DNA from: Tenacibaculum dicentrarchi
GTDB taxonomy: Bacteria; Bacteroidota; Bacteroidia; Flavobacteriales; Flavobacteriaceae
Direction of reading: 5' to 3'
Length of the DNA stretch: 64,000 nt
NCBI RefSeq assembly: GCF_900239345.1
Contig: NZ_OESZ01000001.1
Coordinates: 1 to 64,000, forward strand
Part shown: positions 45,157-53,500 of the stretch, in pieces
Layout of the letters: each line of letters begins with the position of its first letter
Numbering within the stretch: position 1 is the stretch's first letter
Program-made: the position numbers and the translations under genes
The notes under the pieces: model-generated
Seen by the model: only the letters and a program-made list of their open reading frames with translations
Database searches by the model: none
What the model was told of the DNA's origin: nothing

Positions 45157-46497
45157 TTATAAAAGTTTAAATTCTAAACGTTTTCCTTTGATATTTTCAT
45201 CAAAAACACCATTTTCATACATTAAATTACCGTTTACAAAAGTATGAGTAATTTTACTTGAAAACTCAGTCCCTTCAAAAGGAGCCCAACCGCATTTATA
45301 TAAAATATTATCTTTCGAAACCGTCCATTTTTGATTGGTATCTACCAAAACTATATCGGCAAAATAACCTTCTTTTATAAACCCACGTTTTTCTACTCTA
45401 AATAATTTCGCAGGGTTATGACACATTTTTTCAACCGCTTTTTCAATTGGTAAAACACCTTCTTTTACTTTTTCAAAAATTGCTGTAACAGCATGCTGTA
45501 CTAATGGTCCTCCACTTGGCGCTTTGGTGTACACATTGTCTTTTTCTTCTAAAGTATGTGGTGCATGATCGGTAGCAATTACATCGATTCTATCATCTAA
45601 TAAAGCTTTCCATAATTCATCTTTATCTGCTTGAGTTTTTACCGCAGGATTCCATTTAATATGTGTTCCTTTTTGGTCATAGTCTTTGTCGGTAAACCAT
45701 AAATGATGCACACAAACTTCGGCGGTAATTTTCTTTTCTTCTAACGGAATATCGTTTCTAAAAAGATGCGTTTCTTTTGCTGTTGATAAATGAAAAACAT
45801 GCAATCTTGCTCCTGTTTTTTTGGCTAATTCAATGGCTTTTGATGAAGATAAATAACACGCCTGTTCACTTCTGATAATTGGGTGATATTTTAACGGAAT
45901 ATCATCGCCATATTTAGCCACATATTCTGCTGTATTTTTTCTGATAGTTGCTTCATCTTCGCAATGAACCGAAATTAGCATATCGGTAGAAGAGAATATT
46001 TTTTCTAAAGTTTCTTCATTATCAACCAACATATTTCCTGTTGATGAACCTAAAAACAACTTAATTCCAGCTACATTTTTAGGATTTGTTTTTAATAATT
46101 CGTCTAAATTATCGTTTGTTCCACCAAACATAAACGAATAGTTTGCATACGATGTTTCGGCAGCTCTTTGAAATTTACTTTCTAATAATTCTTGCGTTGT
46201 TGCTTGCGGAACGGTGTTTGGCATTTCAATAAATGAGGTAATTCCACCAGCAATAGCGGCTTTACTTTCGGTACCAATATTTGCTTTATGCGTTAAACCT
46301 GGTTCACGAAAATGCACTTGGTCATCAATCATTCCAGGAATTAAATACTTCCCCTGAGCATCGATCACTTGAATAGCTGAAGTTGTATTTATTTGAGTTG
46401 AAATTTCTTTGATATAATTTCCTTCGATTAAAACATCGCCTTTAAAAACCTTGTTTTCATTAACGATTTTTGCATTTTTAATTAAGTATGATTTCAT
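45157..46497 (-). CDS. pyrC: Dihydroorotase
   Basis: The 446-residue class I enzyme closes carbamoyl-aspartate to dihydroorotate in pyrimidine synthesis. The metal site segment is DDQVHFREPG (residues ~58-67), in which the first His of HxH is replaced by Gln. GGITSFIEMPNT, GIKLFLGSSTGNM, HCEDEATI, LHVFHLSTAKE and DVIATDHAPHTLEEK follow as expected. It starts 16 bp after the mannosyltransferase-like gene and 18 bp before the 89-residue gene, so the four genes form one operon. Confidence 0.93.
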   Translation of the reverse strand: MKSYLIKNAKIVNENKVFKGDVLIEGNYIKEISTQINTTSAIQVIDAQGKYLIPGMIDDQVHFREPGLTHKANIGTESKAAIAGGITSFIEMPNTVPQATTQELLESKFQRAAETSYANYSFMFGGTNDNLDELLKTNPKNVAGIKLFLGSSTGNMLVDNEETLEKIFSSTDMLISVHCEDEATIRKNTAEYVAKYGDDIPLKYHPIIRSEQACYLSSSKAIELAKKTGARLHVFHLSTAKETHLFRNDIPLEEKKITAEVCVHHLWFTDKDYDQKGTHIKWNPAVKTQADKDELWKALLDDRIDVIATDHAPHTLEEKDNVYTKAPSGGPLVQHAVTAIFEKVKEGVLPIEKAVEKMCHNPAKLFRVEKRGFIKEGYFADIVLVDTNQKWTVSKDNILYKCGWAPFEGTEFSSKITHTFVNGNLMYENGVFDENIKGKRLEFKLL

Positions 46498-46513
46498 AGT
46501 TGTAGTTGTGTTG

Positions 46514-47236
46514 TTATTTTGGTAAGCCTTTTAATGTCATTTTTATCACTCCAAATACGGCCTCTTTAATAATTCCAGAACTTAATTTTGAAGTTCCTAA
46601 AACTCTATCTGTAAAAATAACCGATACTTCTTTAATGGTAAATTTATGCTTCCATGCTTTAAATTTCATTTCAATTTGAAAAGCATATCCTATAAATTTA
46701 ATTTTATCAAAGCGAATTGTTTCTAAAACTTTTCGTTTCCAACATACAAAACCTGCGGTGGTATCGTGCACTGGTATTCTGGTAATAAAACGCACATATT
46801 TAGAGGCACAATACGATAATAAAACTCGTTTCATGGGCCAATTAACCACGTTTACACCTACCGAATATCGAGATCCGACAGAAACATCAGCTCCATCAAT
46901 AGCACAGGCATTGTATAATTTAATTAAATCGGCAGGATTGTGTGAAAAATCGGCATCCATTTCAATGATAAAATCATATTTTTTGATAATTGCCCATTTA
47001 AAACCATGAATATAAGCAGTTCCTAATCCATTTTTTCCGGTTCTTTTTTCAATATAAAGCCTGTTCGGATATTCTTTTTGTAAATTCGCTACGATATTAG
47101 CAGTGCCATCGGGTGAATTGTCATCAACAACTAAAATATCAAACTCTTTTTCTTGACTAAAAGTTGCTTGTATTATTGCCGCTATGTTTTCTTTTTCGTT
47201 ATAAGTAGGTATTATAACTAAAGCGTCTGATTTCAT
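46514..47236 (-). CDS. Polyprenol-phosphate mannosyltransferase-like GT2 protein
   Basis: The protein has 240 residues from ATG 47236 (MKSDALVIIPTYNEKENIAAII). An ATG at 47269 is rejected because the -7 element (47259-47266) overlaps that stretch. The GT2 domain shows VVDDNSPDGTANIV, EKRTGKNGLGTAYIHGFKWA, EMDADFSHNP (DxD) and DTTAGFVCWKRKVLE, as in dolichyl-phosphate mannose synthase. No C-terminal membrane domain is present. It should make a polyprenol-linked hexose for cell-surface glycosylation; the actual sugar is not decided. pyrC follows by 16 bp. Confidence 0.88.
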   Translation of the reverse strand: MKSDALVIIPTYNEKENIAAIIQATFSQEKEFDILVVDDNSPDGTANIVANLQKEYPNRLYIEKRTGKNGLGTAYIHGFKWAIIKKYDFIIEMDADFSHNPADLIKLYNACAIDGADVSVGSRYSVGVNVVNWPMKRVLLSYCASKYVRFITRIPVHDTTAGFVCWKRKVLETIRFDKIKFIGYAFQIEMKFKAWKHKFTIKEVSVIFTDRVLGTSKLSSGIIKEAVFGVIKMTLKGLPK

Positions 47237-47258
47237 GTAATTTTCATCTAAAACTAAG

Positions 47259-47266
47259 CAAATATA
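47259..47266 (-). promoter_or_regulatory. -7 element of the mannosyltransferase-pyrC operon
   Basis: TATATTTG on the minus strand. Transcription would start near 47252, after the upstream ATG at 47269 and before ATG 47236, fixing the start. Confidence 0.6.
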
Positions 47267-47280
47267 CACTAAATTATCAC

Positions 47281-47288
47281 TAATTTTG
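47281..47288 (+). promoter_or_regulatory. -7 element of the DUF4271-hemD unit
   Basis: TAATTTTG on the plus strand, 29 nt before the TTG start codon of the DUF4271 gene. It is divergent from the element at 47259-47266, with 14 bp between. Confidence 0.45.
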
Positions 47289-47317
47289 TGTTAAATTAAA
47301 GCATAAAACAAATACGA

Positions 47318-47956
47318 TTGCAAGCAATTGAACGCATTATAACCGACAATAACTGGATTACCTTAGTCATTTTATTTGCTATTATTTTAGTAGCGATAAT
47401 GAAACTACTTGCGCCTGATAAATTGCGAGATTATACCTTTGCTTTTTTTACTTCGGGATTTTTCAAAAAAAAAGTAGAAGATAATCCGAGTGTTTTTTCC
47501 GTATTTTATATGCTCCTATTTTTTTTCTCTACAATAACAATTTCGTTGTTCTTGTTTTTAATGCTACTTCAAAAATATTATTTGCCTACTTTTTTCAACT
47601 ATACGATAGCCCTCTGTTTTGTGGTTCTCTATTATGTATTAAAATATTCTTTAGAAACTATTTTGGCTAATATTATTAAGGCTAATTATAATACTAACTA
47701 TTTCTTAGCTACAAAATCAGGTTATTTAAGCAATCTTAGCTTATGGTTATTTCCAGCCATAATTATCTATCAGTATGCGTTTAACTCTCCTTTATTTTTA
47801 CTTATTTATAGCCTTATCTTATTTATTTTCAGGGCTTTTTTAATCTTTATTAATAACAAAAAAATAGTTATACGTAAGTTCTTTTATTTTATTTTGTACT
47901 TTTGCACCCTTGAAATAGCACCCCTACTAATTGTTTATAAAATAACTACTACGTAA
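47318..47956 (+). CDS. DUF4271 membrane protein
   Basis: The 212-residue protein appears to start at TTG (MQAIERIITDNNW); no ATG is in a better place. It has five to six hydrophobic segments (WITLVILFAIILVAIMKLL; VFYMLLFFFSTITISLFLFLML; YTIALCFVVLYYVLKY; LWLFPAIIIYQYAF; FLLIYSLILFIFRAFLIFI; KFFYFILYFCTLEIAPLLIVYK), the DUF4271 pattern. In Bacteroidota this gene regularly precedes hemD, and hemD here starts 13 bp later. The function is unknown. Confidence 0.85.
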   Translation: MQAIERIITDNNWITLVILFAIILVAIMKLLAPDKLRDYTFAFFTSGFFKKKVEDNPSVFSVFYMLLFFFSTITISLFLFLMLLQKYYLPTFFNYTIALCFVVLYYVLKYSLETILANIIKANYNTNYFLATKSGYLSNLSLWLFPAIIIYQYAFNSPLFLLIYSLILFIFRAFLIFINNKKIVIRKFFYFILYFCTLEIAPLLIVYKITTT

Positions 47957-47969
47957 AAGAGAAAAACAT

Positions 47970-48716
47970 ATGAAAGTGAAAACTATTTTAGTCTCTCAAC
48001 CTGCTCCCAAAACGGAAACTTCTCCTTATTTTGATTTAGCAGAAAAACAAAAAGTAAAAATTGATTTTCGATCTTTTATTCATGTTGAGGGTATCGACGG
48101 AAAAGAGGTTAGAACTCAAAAAATTGATTTAAAAAACTATACTGCAATTATTCTAACAAGCAGAAATGCTGTTGATCATTTTTTTAGAATTGCCGAAGAA
48201 ATGCGTTTTACAGTTCCTGATTCAATGAAGTATTTTTGTCAATCAGAAGCAGTTGCTTTTTATTTACAAAAATATGTTGTGTACAGAAAACGTAAAATTT
48301 ATGTTGGAAGTAGAACTTTTCCTGACCTAATTAAATTGATAAAAAAACATAAAGATGAAAAGTTTTTATTACCATCTTCGGATAAATTAAAACCTTTAAT
48401 CCCTGCTGAATTAGACAAACTAGGAGTTAACTGGAAACGTGCTAATTTATATAAAACAGTTGTTAGTGATTTATCTGACCTACAAAGTGTTTTTTATGAT
48501 GTTTTAGTATTTTTTAGCCCTTCAGGAATTGATAGTTTATTCCAAAATTTTCCTAATTTTAAACAGAACGAAACAAAAATAGCAGTTTTTGGAAACTCAA
48601 CTGTTAAAGCTGTTGAAGATAGAGGCTTGCGTGTAGATATTGCTGCACCAACACCTGAAACTCCTTCAATGACTATGGCTTTAGATAAATATATAAAAGA
48701 TGTTAATAAAAAATAA
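47970..48716 (+). CDS. hemD: Uroporphyrinogen-III synthase
   Basis: The 248-residue enzyme closes hydroxymethylbilane with ring-D inversion, the step that leads to haem. KTILVSQPAPKTETSPYFDLAEKQKVKIDFRSFIHVEG, AIILTSRNAVDHFFRIAEEM and VLVFFSPSGIDSLFQNFP match the two lobes. TVKAVEDRGLRVDIAAPTPETPSMTMAL closes the second. The gene is 13 bp after the DUF4271 gene; a TACTTTTG element inside that gene (47897-47904) could serve as an additional promoter. A terminator follows at 48746. Confidence 0.9.
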   Translation: MKVKTILVSQPAPKTETSPYFDLAEKQKVKIDFRSFIHVEGIDGKEVRTQKIDLKNYTAIILTSRNAVDHFFRIAEEMRFTVPDSMKYFCQSEAVAFYLQKYVVYRKRKIYVGSRTFPDLIKLIKKHKDEKFLLPSSDKLKPLIPAELDKLGVNWKRANLYKTVVSDLSDLQSVFYDVLVFFSPSGIDSLFQNFPNFKQNETKIAVFGNSTVKAVEDRGLRVDIAAPTPETPSMTMALDKYIKDVNKK

Positions 48717-48745
48717 CATTATTTTTTAAAAGTAACCTATTAAGA

Positions 48746-48782
48746 GAAAGCCTATCAAAATAATTTTGATAGGCTTTTTTAT
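48746..48782 (+). terminator. Terminator after hemD
   Basis: AAAGCCTATCAAAA pairs with TTTTGATAGGCTTT around a loop of a few bases, followed by TTTATA. It is about 30 nt past the hemD stop. Confidence 0.9.
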
Positions 48783-48802
48783 ACTTTTTAAAAAATAAGT
48801 AT

Positions 48803-48874
48803 AAAAAAACCCATTCAAAAAATGAATGGGAAAAATTGCTATGAAAAAGAAAAATTAGTGATTTTTAAATCACT
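48803..48874 (-). ncRNA. Candidate small RNA between hemD and tonB
   Basis: Read on the minus strand there is a full-consensus promoter (TTTG-N20-TATATTTG, 48878-48909), no start codon, and then two hairpins: a 5' stem AGTGATTT/AAATCACT (48857-48874) and, after a U/C-rich single-stranded part, CCCATTCA/TGAATGGG followed by TTTTTTT (48803-48830), an intrinsic terminator. The predicted RNA is about 72 nt. The tonB gene upstream on the same strand has its own terminator at 48954-48985, so this is a separate unit. No ORF of any size fits in it. The family is not recognised and the function is unknown. Confidence 0.6.
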
Positions 48875-48877
48875 ATA

Positions 48878-48909
48878 CAAATATACAAAACTAAACAACT
48901 GAAAACAAA
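48878..48909 (-). promoter_or_regulatory. Promoter of the candidate small RNA
   Basis: TTTG (48906-48909) and TATATTTG (48878-48885) are separated by exactly 20 nt, one of the best matches to the Bacteroidota promoter consensus in the window. No gene lies between it and the terminator at 48803. Confidence 0.75.
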
Positions 48910-48953
48910 CATCTTAATTTATTTATTTTCAATTTAAATAAATTATTAACCAT

Positions 48954-48985
48954 AAAAAAAGCAATCCTATTGGATTGCTTTTTTA
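48954..48985 (-). terminator. Terminator after the tonB-like gene
   Basis: AAAAAAGCAATCC pairs with GGATTGCTTTTTT around TATT. It is about 19 nt past the stop of the TonB-family gene and is symmetric, so it can work in either direction. Confidence 0.88.
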
Positions 48986-49003
48986 TATTTTACTAGAAGT
49001 AAA

Positions 49004-49726
49004 TTATTCTACATTAAAAGTAATAGGTAATGTATACCCTACTCTTACTGCTCTACCTCTTTGTCTACCTGGTTTCATTTTAGGTATTTTTTTAGCTACA
49101 CGAATAGCCTCTTTTTTTAATCTTGGGTGAGGAGCTCTTGCATTTACACTTGTAATAGAACCATCTTTATCAATTTTAAATTGAACATAAATACGTTTTT
49201 TACCTGGTGATAAACCTAACTCATTTGCTAATTCAGCATCAAAATTACGTTGTACATGTTTCTGTAATTTTTTATTTAAACAAGCTTTTTTTTCTGTTTT
49301 TGATCCTGTACAACCTGGAAAAATTGGCACTTCTTCAATAATAGCAAAAGGTACATCTTCTACTACAACTTCTTCCTCTTCAACTTCTTCGATATCTTCT
49401 ACCTCAACAGCTTCAGATTCATCAGTTTCAGTCGACTCAATAACAGTTTCTTCTACTTCCTTCTCATCCTCTACAACTTCAATTTTATCTGGAGCTGGTG
49501 GTGGTGGAGTATTTTGTTTTGGTTTTGGTGGCTCAATGGTTAATTCAATTGTTTCTTCTTCAATTTCAGATGCCATTTCAACACCTTCTAAAACGCCATA
49601 TGTTTTATCATATGTTTTATTTTCAATTGCAACATATGTTACAAATAAAGCTAAAACCAAACCTAGCTGCATAAACAGTTTACTATAATTCTCTAAATTT
49701 GACTTTGGATTCTTCTTAATTTCCAT
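49004..49726 (-). CDS. TonB-family energy transducer
   Basis: The 240-residue protein has one N-terminal transmembrane helix after a basic lead (FMQLGLVLALFVTYVAIENKT), then a periplasmic linker with PPKPKQNTPPPPAPDK and a long Glu/Val-rich stretch (~85-130). The C-terminal domain (~160-240; KRIYVQFKIDKDGSITSVNARAPHPRLKKEAIRVAKKIPKMKPGRQRGRAVRVGYTLPITFNVE) is the TonB_C fold that contacts TonB-dependent receptors. FPGCTGSKTEKKACLNKKLQKHV is typical of flavobacterial TonB-like proteins. No exbB/exbD gene is in the window, so the motor partner is elsewhere. Confidence 0.9.
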   Translation of the reverse strand: MEIKKNPKSNLENYSKLFMQLGLVLALFVTYVAIENKTYDKTYGVLEGVEMASEIEEETIELTIEPPKPKQNTPPPPAPDKIEVVEDEKEVEETVIESTETDESEAVEVEDIEEVEEEEVVVEDVPFAIIEEVPIFPGCTGSKTEKKACLNKKLQKHVQRNFDAELANELGLSPGKKRIYVQFKIDKDGSITSVNARAPHPRLKKEAIRVAKKIPKMKPGRQRGRAVRVGYTLPITFNVE

Positions 49727-49798
49727 CCTAAATGTTTTTTAATAGTTCGCTAATTTAATTAATTTATTTCAACTTTTACAAGCTAATTCTTTAAATAG

Positions 49799-50173
49799 TT
49801 ACATTTTTCTCAAAAAAAGAAAGTACATCATATAAGCTATTAAAATACCCGTCGTATTTGCTACAATATCTAAAACATCACCTGATCGGTATGTTGTTAT
49901 TGTTACCTGAAGCCCTTCAATAATTATGCCGTAAAACAAACAGCATAAAACAATTATAATTTTATTTATTTTTGTTTTATCAAAGGCAATTAACCAAACA
50001 AAGCATAAAACAAAATAAGCAAAAGCATGCTCGTATTTGTCTAAATTTTTTATTTGAATAATAGCGGGTGGTTTTCCAATTTTAATTAAACTAAGAATAG
50101 CAATACCGATGCTTATCAGTATTGCTATTATCGTTAAATTATCCTTTAATAAGCTCTTGATACGCTTGAGCAC
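49799..50173 (-). CDS. VanZ-family membrane protein
   Basis: The 124-residue protein starts with GTG at 50173 and has four hydrophobic segments, with the VanZ-like pattern [21 protein letters not shown] (residues ~45-65), [39 protein letters not shown]. VanZ-type proteins are membrane proteins of poorly defined function; some affect teicoplanin resistance. The gene overlaps the end of gcvH by 35 bp in another frame, so its translation probably depends on gcvH. Confidence 0.82.
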   Translation of the reverse strand: MLKRIKSLLKDNLTIIAILISIGIAILSLIKIGKPPAIIQIKNLDKYEHAFAYFVLCFVWLIAFDKTKINKIIIVLCCLFYGIIIEGLQVTITTYRSGDVLDIVANTTGILIAYMMYFLFLRKM

Positions 50174-50519
50174 TTAATAAATCTTCCGTTTGTGAAGTTT
50201 CTGATAATTTAATTTTTATCATCCAACCATCACCGTAAGGATCTGAATTTACTAATTCTGGCTCGTCTTCTAATTTCTCATTAAATTCGATTACCTCTCC
50301 TGATAAAGGCATAAAAAGATCAGATACCGTTTTAACTGCTTCTACCGAACCAAAAACTTCTTCAATATCTAAAGTTTCGTCTAAAGTATCAACATCTACA
50401 TAAACGATGTCACCTAATTCTCCTTGTGCAAAATCGGTAATACCAATTGTTGCTACACCTTGTTCAATTTTAACCCATTCGTGGTCTTTTGTAAACTTTA
50501 ATTCTGATGGAATGTTCAT
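50139..50519 (-). CDS. gcvH: Glycine cleavage system H protein
   Basis: The 126-residue protein carries the lipoyl arm of the glycine cleavage complex. [19 protein letters not shown] starts it and [28 protein letters not shown] holds the lipoylated lysine (K63 in EAVKTVSD). The length is normal. The T and P proteins are not in the window. It starts 24 bp after sprA, so the two are likely co-transcribed. Confidence 0.96.
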   Translation of the reverse strand: MNIPSELKFTKDHEWVKIEQGVATIGITDFAQGELGDIVYVDVDTLDETLDIEEVFGSVEAVKTVSDLFMPLSGEVIEFNEKLEDEPELVNSDPYGDGWMIKIKLSETSQTEDLLSAQAYQELIKG

Positions 50520-50543
50520 TGTACTATTTTTATTGTGTTTGTT

Positions 50544-53500
50544 TTAATTTCCTAAATTATATATAATATTGATTCCCGCATTAATTGACTGCCTTGGAAA
50601 TGTAGTTGACACCGCGTATTTAAACGTTTGATGATTGTAATAAAACGACGCTGTTAAACTACTACTTAAATTATAATCGGCAATAAATTTTAACCCAAAT
50701 AATTTCTCTCCTCCTGTTATTTGACTATTCTCTTTATCAACACTTCGTATTAAAGTTAAATTATCTCTTAAAGAAACATCTGCCCTTAAATTAATATCTC
50801 CTTTTACGGTTTGCTTTTTCCCAGTAAATTTGGTTACAAATTTAACATCTTTAATTTTATATCCAAAGCCAACAACATATTCTGTTCCTTTAACATCAGT
50901 TAAAGTATTATTATTAAAATTTAAAGTTAAGCTTCTATCTCTTCGTATTTCTCCTTTAAATGAAAATGAATTTTTCATTCTAAAATCGACTTTTACCAAA
51001 GGAGAAAACTCATCGATTAAAGTTGCTGACGAAAGTAGTAGTTCTGACTGATAATTACCAGAATTATTTGTATTTGTTGCTACCGATGTATCATATTGTA
51101 AATTATTGGTGTAATTTCCTATTGTATAAGATGATTTATACCCATGAGATACGGTAAATGATGAAAATGATTTTTTAAACCACTTATATTGCATTAAACC
51201 ATTAAAACGCAATGTCCAGTTAGGAATTGGAATATTTTTAAACACATTGGTACTTACCTTACTGGCATTAATTCCTGAATATGCTGCTACAAATGCAGGA
51301 AGCATTACTTGTTGACCTGTTATTTTATATCCTGCATCTGGCGTGTTTGGTAATTTTGATGCAGCAGATAAGCGTTCTGAAATTGTTGCTCGGTTTGCTA
51401 AAAAGGTATCGTATAACGCATCATTGTTTGTAAAAATAGTTCCCATCATAAAATGACTCCTACTGTAATTACCTGTTTCGAAGGCTTTAATTTTTGGGTC
51501 TTGCTCAAAACCGCCAGCTCCATCAGAAATTATATCTAACTGTTGATTTAAATTACTGGTATGAATTTTATTTGCTCTTAAATCAATCGTTAAATTTTTA
51601 AAAGGTTTTACAGACAGTGTATAATCTAACTTTTTATAGGCTGTTTTCCCGTAATTCTTACTATAATAAGGTTGTTTTTTATCTGTTTGACTTGTTCTTG
51701 TAACCAACCATCCGTTTTCAATAGCAGTATTTAAAATATCTGTTTGACTACCAAATACAAACCCTAAAGATGGCGCAGTACCACCAGCATAATTGTTTCT
51801 TCCTAAAAAACCAACTGAAGGTTTGTACCCCTGTAATAAAGTTCCATTATTTTGAGAATAACTAATTTTACCTCTTTTTACTGATGTTAAAATATTATAG
51901 GTTCCTTTCAATATTTTACGCCCAAAAGAAGCATTCTTTTTTAAACTTGCTTTTTTAACAGGGCTCTTTTTAGTTCCTTTTAATAGTAGTTTATCAAGCT
52001 TTAAGGTTTTATAAAAACGCCCAAAATCAATCGTAGCATTTAAGTTGTGCGTGTTGGCATTCTGAATCATATTACCAACAACATCTTGGTAATCAATAGT
52101 GGTAATTTCACCCGTTAATTCATCTTTCTGATTAATGACACTCTGCGAACCTGCTTTCCAATCAAAATCGGCAGTGTAGCCGTAATCGGCAGTTACAAAA
52201 TTCAAAAACGGTATTTTTTTAAGCGGTAATTTATAGGTGGTATTTAATTTCTGATGATAATTATCAGGGCGTCCAACGGTAAAAAACTGATCGTAGATTT
52301 CTAAATTTTCTTCCGTTCCAAAACTATCATAAATATAATTATTGGTTGCATTAAAATTCAATTGCAATGATTTTGTTAAATCAAAACCAACAGTATAATC
52401 CCAATTAAATAAAAATCTACGTTGAATTAATTCGGGCTGTGCAGTTAAACCTTCAATTAAATTTCGTGATTGTTGAGTATTATAACTTCTATTAATTTTA
52501 GAATTAACAGCAATTGTTTTAGGAACAGGATTTATATTTAAGTCTTTTATCAATTTTAAATACTTACTTTTAAATACTGTTGATTTTTTAAACGGTTCAA
52601 TAACAAAAGGCTTGAAATTAAAATTATAACTCGCACCTGCCATTACATTGGTGTTTTCAAATTTTTCAATATTATAATCTCGATGTAACTCTTCATTATG
52701 CGCATAAGAAACCGATACATTTTCTACATCATAAAACTTTGGCGTTTTTTTACTTTCAGGATTTTTATTCTTTTTAACATTGATAAAGCTAATACTTTTT
52801 CTACGCGTATAGTCTTGCGCATTTTTACTATTTGGATTTTTATCTAACGCTTCTTTTAGTTCAATATCCTGAAATTGAGGATCGTATTTAGGATCTCTAA
52901 ATTCTTCGCCATAACTGTAAGTCATCGGCAATTGAATATTCCATTTTTTAGGCATCATTTTACCTAATTGAACATTCGTGGCAACGCTATACTGCTTGGT
53001 TTGCTCAATACTTCGTTGCTGAACTCTATCTTCAATACTACCAAAACCAATGGTTGACATCCTACCTGCTAAAGATACATCCATTACATCGGCAAGGTTG
53101 GCATCGGCATTTACAACCGTTGCCCATCCTCCTTTATTATCAAAACCAACTGCTCGTAATTCGTTAAACCAAACCTCAGCTGTTTTGGTTGAATTCGATG
53201 TGTTTTTTACCCCTAACATTACCGTTTTTATTTGTGCCAATGTTGGGTTTCCTTTTACTGATATTTTTAAACCAGCTACTTTTGATGATGAAAATATTTC
53301 GGTAATACTCGCATCTAAAGGTCTTAATAATTTTAAGTTAGCAAGCTCTTTTAAAGAGATTTCTAAATTATTTTCTGCTGGCAACCAAACATCTTCAGAT
53401 GTTGTATTAGAAGTTGACAAACTTAACGGTTTTTCAATTTCGTAATAATTATCATTCAAATCTGTACCTAGGCGGATAACGGCAACCATATCGCCACTTT

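Noticed and set aside
47237..47269. Upstream ATG of the mannosyltransferase-like gene
   Set aside because: The promoter's TATATTTG lies at 47259-47266, so the longer reading starts outside the message; the GT2 fold begins at ATG 47236.
48831..48873. 10-codon plus-strand ORF (start 48823) between hemD and tonB
   Set aside because: It overlaps the hairpin on the plus strand, has no promoter in that direction and lies after the hemD terminator; the opposite strand gives the better-supported small RNA.
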